From positions 30,046-94,045 of the IMG/VR virus record IMGVR_UViG_3300046328_000221: a stretch of DNA of 64,000 bases; one strand, written 5' to 3'. Below, one piece after another: positions 60,184 through 64,000 of the stretch (its first letter is position 1; every line of letters starts with the position of its first letter). This DNA comes from a virus. The notes beneath the pieces are model-generated. The model was not told the origin of the DNA. It saw nothing but the letters and a program-made list of their open reading frames with translations, and made no database searches. The position numbers and the translations under genes were made by a program.

Positions 60184-60665
60184 TCGTAATGTCAAGCTTT
60201 TTATACCCATATCCATAAATACTTTTATCCCCAAATCCCCTATCACATTTATCCTGATTTGTCAAGTTTTTATTATATTTATCTACAAATTATCCTATTA
60301 TCTATACAAATCTAGGGAAAAATAGATCATATCGTAATGTTTTTATATCAGACATATCTACCTATGTGTTATTACTTATACTAGGGGGAAGTGTATAGAT
60401 TGTTTGTATACCCTGCCTTCGGCAGCTGGCTATGCCAGGTATATGTTTATCTTAGTATGCTCTATCAAATTGGCATATCAAAAATTGGGGGTATTTAATG
60501 TATGATCGTAATGTCTCTAGTAGTATATACACCATAGTAAAGTATAAGCTTATATGTTTATATAGGGGATATTTGTATATGATCGTAATACCCTGGAGAT
60601 CTGGGAAAAATACTTGACTTTCGTAATGTCTGAGAATCTGGGAAAAATACTTGACTTTCGTAATG
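60184..60665 (+). repeat. Six iterons of TCGTAATG
   Basis: Copies at 60184, 60332, 60506, 60583 (TCGTAATA), 60621 and 60658, all in the same orientation. Four are followed by T. Spacing shrinks from about 150 to 37 bp toward the right. The last two lie in a perfect 30-bp direct repeat (60599-60628 and 60636-60665). Confidence 0.75.
60407..60443. other. Three-way-junction cruciform
   Basis: Outer stem TATAC/GTATA encloses two adjacent perfect hairpins, CTGCC-TTC-GGCAG and CTGGC-TAT-GCCAG. Can form in DNA or RNA. Confidence 0.72.
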
Positions 60666-60679
60666 ATGTTTGGTATAAT
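60651..60679 (+). promoter_or_regulatory. Promoter TTGACT-N17-TATAAT (TGg-extended) with iteron in the spacer
   Basis: A strong promoter whose spacer contains the last iteron. It would make an RNA from about 60686, antisense to the leftward gene ending at 60737. Two small hairpins (CGGC/GCCG and CGCTT/AAGCG) are possible in the first 50 nt. Confidence 0.7.
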
Positions 60680-60736
60680 TCAATTTGGGTCGGCCACAGC
60701 TAGCCGCTTTTGTCAAGCGACTCTCTGCGGATCCCT

Positions 60737-61024
60737 TTACTCTTCTTCTGTGATAGCGGAAAGACCTAGCAATTCATCTAGGTTATCGAAACCATTATCC
60801 TCAACATCTAATGCTGTGATAAGCAAATCGAAAGTTTCACCTATGAACGCAGTTGCTTTTGGTGAAGTATCTACAATGTCATTCGCAATAGCATAGGCAA
60901 GTGGCAAACCTAAGTCGTTGTATTCAATGAAGTCAATGAAGTCCTCATCTTGACGATAGTTGAGCCATAGTTCTGCTAGGATACTAACCTGATTAGCAAA
61001 AGGTGTCGTGGCTGATTCTGTCAT
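60737..61024 (-). CDS. Acidic helical protein
   Basis: 95 residues. The start at 61024 has GGAAAG upstream; the frame continues to 61057 without a site. Acidic (FIDFIEYNDLGLPLAYAIAN, then a Glu/Asp-rich end), likely all helical. Similar acidic small proteins occur across actinophages. Last gene of the leftward array. Function unknown. Confidence 0.62.
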   Translation of the reverse strand: MTESATTPFANQVSILAELWLNYRQDEDFIDFIEYNDLGLPLAYAIANDIVDTSPKATAFIGETFDLLITALDVEDNGFDNLDELLGLSAITEEE

Positions 61025-61202
61025 AGTTGCTTTCCTTTTCTTGTTCTGCTGATTCAATGATAATGGATAAACGCCTGTAAGTCAAATTAGGGTGATTACG
61101 AGCCAGATAGATTCCAACCTTATCCAAATCTAATCTTACATCTGATACAATGTGCGATAACTTTTCTGCTATCTTTTCTGCTTCTGTTTTTACTTTACGC
61201 AT
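60993..61202 (-). CDS. Small basic helical protein
   Basis: 69 residues, beginning MRKVKTEAEKIAEKLSHIVS, with AAGGGAAA upstream. Helical with YLARNHPNLTYRRLSIIIES. Overlaps the acidic gene by 32 nt. Function unknown. Confidence 0.58.
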   Translation of the reverse strand: MRKVKTEAEKIAEKLSHIVSDVRLDLDKVGIYLARNHPNLTYRRLSIIIESAEQEKESNYDRISHDTFC

Positions 61203-61238
61203 TTGTTTCCCTTATTCAGTTATGGACATCTATTGTAT

Positions 61239-61292
61239 CAAAAGTGGAAGGAGAAGTCAAGACCTGCGAGAATCTTGACCTCCCCCACTTTG
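61239..61292 (-). terminator. Long hairpin between leftward genes
   Basis: On the - strand, GTCAAGA/TCTTGAC (7 bp) is extended outward by GGAG/CTCC and AGTGG/CCACT, then TTTTG. Probably terminates or attenuates transcription from 61568. A second weaker hairpin (GCACA.../...TGTGC) lies at about 61296-61322. Confidence 0.6.
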
Positions 61293-61358
61293 CACACAGG
61301 CAACCCCTTACCTTGTGCGATTGACAGGGAGCGAACTCAACCCATCAAGTTTATTTAG

Positions 61359-61568
61359 TTATGCTACTTTCTGTCCCTTACGCAATGTAGCAAGACTAAT
61401 AGAATCAATAAACTTTCCATTACGACGATATACGATTCGCTCTGAAGTTCCATAGCGTGTGTTCCATACTTCTAGATACGGTACCACTGGTCCCATGGCC
61501 TTGCCCTTTTTGGTCAACTTGGTTAGACGCTTTGGTTGTGCTTTACGTGCCTTTGGAAATACTGCCAT
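61359..61568 (-). CDS. Small basic protein
   Basis: 69 residues, strongly basic N-terminal half (FPKARKAQPKRLTKLTKKGK), then a beta part (YGTSERIVYRRNGKFIDSIS). AAGGAG ribosome site. Could bind DNA or RNA; function unknown. Confidence 0.62.
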   Translation of the reverse strand: MAVFPKARKAQPKRLTKLTKKGKAMGPVVPYLEVWNTRYGTSERIVYRRNGKFIDSISLATLRKGQKVA

Positions 61569-61613
61569 TTTATGTCTCCTTATAAATTATTGGGTTATAG
61601 TTGTTGCTATTCT

Positions 61614-61642
61614 ATTATTTCATATTTAGTTGTGTTTGTCAA
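61614..61642 (-). promoter_or_regulatory. Promoter TTGACA-N17-AATAAT
   Basis: Perfect -35 (61642 to 61637) and a 5/6 -10 (61619 to 61614) upstream of the basic protein gene. Confidence 0.65.
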
Positions 61643-61645
61643 TAC

Positions 61646-61981
61646 CTAAAATAAAACTTCTTCGTGATAGACAGGTAACCCATAAAAGATACTCTTCAGT
61701 CTATCGCTAAGCAATGTGTCTTTATCAGCTAAGAAACCATTCAGGCCATACCATAGGTCTGGTTCATGGTTCTGGAAGTATGGGTCATTGTTGATAAGAT
61801 TATTAGACTCAGTAGGAGTTAGTTCAATTGGTGCCCCTAGTTCTTCGTGCGTCGTTGCTCCTTGGTATGAGTTCACCTGATAGATGTGAATGTACCATGG
61901 GCCTCCGTACTCATACTCATCTTCAGCATTCAGTAGTTCACGTTGGAAGATATTGAGATCGTAGTCAAATTCAGTACCCAT
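61646..61981 (-). CDS. Acidic hypothetical protein
   Basis: 111 residues, acidic and aromatic (EDEYEYGGPWYIHIYQVNSY). Central AKDT-like turn absent; the end YGLPVYHEEVLF is strand-like. Overlaps the small upstream gene by one base. Possibly an anti-host or DNA-mimic protein given composition; no evidence beyond that. Confidence 0.58.
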   Translation of the reverse strand: MGTEFDYDLNIFQRELLNAEDEYEYGGPWYIHIYQVNSYQGATTHEELGAPIELTPTESNNLINNDPYFQNHEPDLWYGLNGFLADKDTLLSDRLKSIFYGLPVYHEEVLF

Positions 61982-62103
61982 TAGTCTTGCTCCTCAATCT
62001 CTAGCCATTGAAACGTTTCGCCATCTTCAGTATACTGCGACATGTTTGTTAGTTCTTGCAACCACCCTTGGTCAACAAGTAGTATTACTTTATACTTTTT
62101 CAT
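61981..62103 (-). CDS. Very small protein
   Basis: 40 residues (MKKYKVILLVDQGWLQELTN, then an acidic end). Starts 1 nt after the stop of the gene before and overlaps the next. Position in a tight operon supports it. Confidence 0.5.
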   Translation of the reverse strand: MKKYKVILLVDQGWLQELTNMSQYTEDGETFQWLEIEEQD

Positions 62104-62104
62104 A

Positions 62105-62530
62105 TTAGTACCAAGCCTCTCCTGTGTGGTCTTCACAGCCACAGCAGTTCAAACAATACCCATTCTGCTTATCACAGCGGAATACATCCATAATTAGTTC
62201 ACCGTCTAGAGTCTCTGCTTCACCACATGCTTCACAGCATTCTGGAGACATCTCTAAGTCAATCTCATAGGAGGTTGAATCTATCCACGGTACTTCAGTA
62301 ATAAAATAACCAATACGATTCACATAGTGGAATCCTTCGACAGTCACAGTTCCACCGTCAGTATTTAGATAAGTCCAGATGTTATTAGGCTTGGCTTTCA
62401 TAACAAACTCTAGTTCTTCCCCATACGTCTCAAACATTTGTTGGTCAGGGTCATTACTAAACTTATTAGGCTCAGGCTTGAATTGCTCTACAAACTCTGA
62501 CCAAGTTAGCGATAGTTCGTTAGTAGTCAT
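62105..62530 (-). CDS. Cys-rich protein
   Basis: 141 residues. The C-terminal third has CCEACGEAE, FRCDKQNGYCLNCCGCEDH, a probable double zinc site. The N-terminal part is acidic/aromatic. Transcribed from a clear promoter at 62602-62574. Function unknown. Confidence 0.62.
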   Translation of the reverse strand: MTTNELSLTWSEFVEQFKPEPNKFSNDPDQQMFETYGEELEFVMKAKPNNIWTYLNTDGGTVTVEGFHYVNRIGYFITEVPWIDSTSYEIDLEMSPECCEACGEAETLDGELIMDVFRCDKQNGYCLNCCGCEDHTGEAWY

Positions 62531-62573
62531 TGGGTTCCTATCTTAGAAGTGGAAGTCTTTGGGTTATAAAAGT

Positions 62574-62602
62574 AGTCTACAGGTTATTTCTCTTTTTGTC
62601 AA
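62574..62602 (-). promoter_or_regulatory. Promoter TTGACA-N17-TAGACT
   Basis: Perfect -35 (62602 to 62597), which overlaps the stop codon of the HNH gene, and a 4/6 -10 (62579 to 62574). Confidence 0.68.
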
Positions 62603-62997
62603 GACTTATTTCTAAATTTAATTAGGGCTTCCTTCTTGCATACCTTGCAATCCAGCTGTCCAGTTTTCTTATTTATATAATCTCTCTTATGTCCTCTTTT
62701 GCAATACTCTTTACGCTTATACTCATACTCATATAGGTTGCGTCTTCTAGAGTTCTCACCCTTAGTGACTGCTTCTAAATGTTTTGGATTAACGCAAAGG
62801 GTATTATTACAGAGATGATCAATAGTTAAATCATTTAGTACTTGTCCTGTATAGTATTCATAAGAGAATCTGTGTGCTTTATTACCATGTTCATGCCTAA
62901 ACATTCCATACCCTGCCCAGGTGCTGGCTATCCAATTCCAACATCCAGACACTGGGTCTACGGTATACTTAGATGTAAATCTGTCTATTATTTCCAT
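62599..62997 (-). CDS. HNH endonuclease, leaderless, probably homing type
   Basis: 132 residues. GCWNWIASTWAGYGMFRHEH and AHRFSYEYYTG, then LTIDHLCNNTLCVNPKHLEA carry the HNH_3 core (DHLC...C.NP.HLE). The C-terminus has a zinc pair (YCKRGH, CKVC). It has its own promoter (63012-63004) 6 nt upstream. Confidence 0.85.
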   Translation of the reverse strand: MEIIDRFTSKYTVDPVSGCWNWIASTWAGYGMFRHEHGNKAHRFSYEYYTGQVLNDLTIDHLCNNTLCVNPKHLEAVTKGENSRRRNLYEYEYKRKEYCKRGHKRDYINKKTGQLDCKVCKKEALIKFRNKS

Positions 62998-63003
62998 AAG
63001 TAT

Positions 63004-63012
63004 ATTGTACCA
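63004..63012 (-). promoter_or_regulatory. Extended -10 promoter TGgTACAAT, leaderless start
   Basis: On the - strand, six nucleotides from the -10 to the ATG at 62997. Confidence 0.68.
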
Positions 63013-63025
63013 TAACTATTCATTT

Positions 63026-63133
63026 CTAAAAGTGCATATCACAAGGCACTAGATACCATGAATCGTCAAGCGTGTCAAGAACCCATTTAGGATTTGTTGA
63101 CCAGTTGCTTAGGTCATAGAAGTATGAGTTCAT
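63026..63133 (-). CDS. Very small hypothetical protein
   Basis: 35 residues (MNSYFYDLSNWSTNPKWVLD, then an acidic/aromatic end). AGGG lies upstream. It follows a truncated microgene and may itself be a remnant. Confidence 0.38.
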   Translation of the reverse strand: MNSYFYDLSNWSTNPKWVLDTLDDSWYLVPCDMHF

Positions 63134-63140
63134 ATCCCAT

Positions 63141-63173
63141 TTACCCTGCAACCATTCCCCATAGAAACATCAT
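63141..63173 (-). pseudogene. Truncated copy of a small membrane protein gene
   Basis: Ten codons (MMFLWGMVAG) then TAA. They match the start of the 33-residue membrane protein at 63898-63999 (MTFLWGMVAG), including 24 identical bases. It keeps the coupled ATGA start, so it is a gene remnant. Confidence 0.6.
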
Positions 63174-63442
63174 TTGTTCTCTCCCTTGATAAGAGCAATC
63201 AGATGTTCTCCGTACCAGTTTTCAAAGTCTCCACAGGTGCAGCCAACAAAACCACCTTCAATACCTGCTTCTGGCTCATGCGACTCCATCAGTCCAAAAA
63301 TGCGTTCACGCTCATTGGTAATTGTCTTAGCTTTATATTTTGCTAACCAAAGGTCAAACATTCGGTTTGCGTAAGTGCTATCTACTCTTTCGGCTGAGTA
63401 TGCGTCACGCACATCTGCTGTTTTTGGTATAAGGTCACTCAT
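63170..63442 (-). CDS. Microgene-array protein
   Basis: 90 residues. NERERIFGLMESHEPEAGIE, GCTCGDFENWYGEHLIAL and the terminal IKGENK repeat patterns of the rightward array. Two Cys in CTC. Function unknown. Confidence 0.6.
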   Translation of the reverse strand: MSDLIPKTADVRDAYSAERVDSTYANRMFDLWLAKYKAKTITNERERIFGLMESHEPEAGIEGGFVGCTCGDFENWYGEHLIALIKGENK

Positions 63443-63687
63443 TTTGTTTCTCCCTTGATAAGTTCAAGTGCTAGGTTGATGCCGTCTTTAAGCGACCAAG
63501 CACCATCTTCTTCATAGTAGGCACCCTCAATGCTTTCTAAAAGTTTGATAATCCGCTCCTCGGCGTGTTTCACACCTAACTGAAACTCTGATACCCCACA
63601 ACATTCGCAAGGTTCGGTGAACTCTTTTGGTGGGTTATTGATGATGTTGTAAATGTGTGTGTCTTTGTTGTTGTTATTTATACTCAT
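63439..63687 (-). CDS. Microgene-array protein with Cys cluster
   Basis: 82 residues. EPCECCGVSEFQLGVKHAEE gives three Cys, then EERIIKLLESIEG and the terminal LELIKGETK. ATGA overlaps on both sides. Function unknown. Confidence 0.6.
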   Translation of the reverse strand: MSINNNNKDTHIYNIINNPPKEFTEPCECCGVSEFQLGVKHAEERIIKLLESIEGAYYEEDGAWSLKDGINLALELIKGETK

Positions 63688-63905
63688 TTCTTTTCCTCCG
63701 CTTTCCAGGTATCAATAAGGTCAATTGCCTCACAAAAACAAAAACCCTTTGTGTTGTGAGTTCCAATTGTGCATTTGTTATTTTCTCGTAGCATTGCCAT
63801 CAATTCCTCCTTGGCATACTCTGTGCCATTGAAAAACCCTGTATTGTATTCAGCCTCAATTGCTTTGCCAATTACTTTGTTTTGTTCTTTTGTAAACTCA
63901 GACAT
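63684..63905 (-). CDS. Microgene-array protein
   Basis: 73 residues. AIEAEYNTGFFNGTEYAKEE is the G..nG.eyakeel pattern of the array, and FCFCEAIDLIDTWKAEEKK ends it. The last codons hold GGAGG for the next gene. Confidence 0.6.
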   Translation of the reverse strand: MSEFTKEQNKVIGKAIEAEYNTGFFNGTEYAKEELMAMLRENNKCTIGTHNTKGFCFCEAIDLIDTWKAEEKK

Positions 63906-63999
63906 TTGTTTTCTCCTTACGGTAATCCATCCACTTGAAAAGCAGAATCAGCGGTGAAGCAAGGTATAGCCCTGCAACCATTCCCCATAGAAATGTCAT
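63898..63999 (-). CDS. Small membrane protein
   Basis: 33 residues with one membrane helix (MTFLWGMVAGLYLASPLILL) and a basic end. The start codon is at the very edge of the window. Overlaps the next gene by 8 nt, whose Shine-Dalgarno (AAGGAG) lies in its coding sequence. Confidence 0.55.
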   Translation of the reverse strand: MTFLWGMVAGLYLASPLILLFKWMDYRKEKTNV

Positions 64000-64000
64000 T

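Larger units (their letters stand above)
59898..60665. other. AT-rich non-coding region, candidate replication origin
   Basis: About 770 bp without a plausible gene between converging operons. It contains DnaA boxes (60010-60160), a cruciform (60407-60443), six iterons TCGTAATG (60184-60665), a tandem 30-bp repeat and long A/T runs suited to unwinding. The combination is typical of origins; no replication initiator gene was recognised nearby, so host DnaA or an unknown phage protein would be needed. Confidence 0.6.

Noticed and set aside
61300-61345. tRNA remnant (GGGAGCGAACTC resembles a T-arm)
   Set aside because: No acceptor or anticodon arm could be paired around it.

Overview
The window is 64 kb of a tailed double-stranded DNA phage genome with siphovirus-like architecture and an AT-rich composition. 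It carries an HK97-type capsid module, a major tail protein, a 1711-residue tape measure protein, a replisome, a terminase and lysis genes. No integrase or lysogeny repressor is visible. A WhiB-like [4Fe-4S] regulator, a DRCD-type small zinc protein, an FmdB-like zinc ribbon and many leaderless-looking genes point to an actinobacterial host. The low GC content suggests one of the streamlined low-GC aquatic actinobacteria; that last step is inference.

Layout, left to right. 0-20 kb, + strand: portal (5' truncated), prohead protease with an in-frame nested scaffold start, major capsid protein, head-tail connector genes, major tail protein, two paralogous tail-assembly-chaperone genes, tape measure and tail-tip/fibre genes. 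20-32 kb, +: HTH regulator, DnaB-type helicase, primase, ssDNA-binding protein, DnaE polymerase, NrdH, RecA-like recombinase, two resolvase-like nucleases, a Cas4-like exonuclease and an HNH nuclease. 32-35 kb: small and large terminase (far from the portal gene) and a secreted protein. 35.6-39.2 kb: nrdI-nrdE-nrdF. 39.3-41.1 kb: a secreted Pro-rich protein with an apparent ATT start, and holin candidates. 42.2-43.2 kb: an RNA region driven by a consensus promoter, with tRNA-Asn, -Gly, -Asp and -Thr, two degenerate tRNA-like folds and self-complementary spacers. 43.2-46.4 kb: M23 endolysin, WhiB and small proteins. 46.4-52.7 kb: a glycan and stress module (fused glycosyltransferase, HSP20, a candidate structured RNA, a Dps-like protein, GDP-mannose dehydratase, a Stealth-like protein). 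52.7-56.4 kb, - strand: tRNA-Trp/Tyr/Ile/Leu/Arg, GroES, ThyX, dNMP kinase, fibre-like proteins and a HAD phosphatase. 56.4-64 kb: two converging arrays of microgenes (+ from the left, - from the right) that meet at a 0.8-kb AT-rich non-coding region with DnaA boxes, iterons, a cruciform and a promoter. I read this region as a candidate replication origin and control region.

Two organising principles stand out. First, promoters are mostly extended -10 elements (TGnTATAAT or TGnTATACT), and in about a dozen cases the start codon lies 5-7 nt after the -10, so the mRNA should be leaderless. Several pairs are packed back to back. Second, within operons genes are tightly coupled (ATGA or TAATG overlaps). 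In the microgene arrays the C-terminal codons of one gene (Ile-Lys-Gly-Glu) are also the Shine-Dalgarno of the next. The nucleotide-metabolism genes (NrdHIEF, ThyX, dNMP kinase) feed a largely self-encoded replisome, and the tRNAs favour A/T-ending codons.
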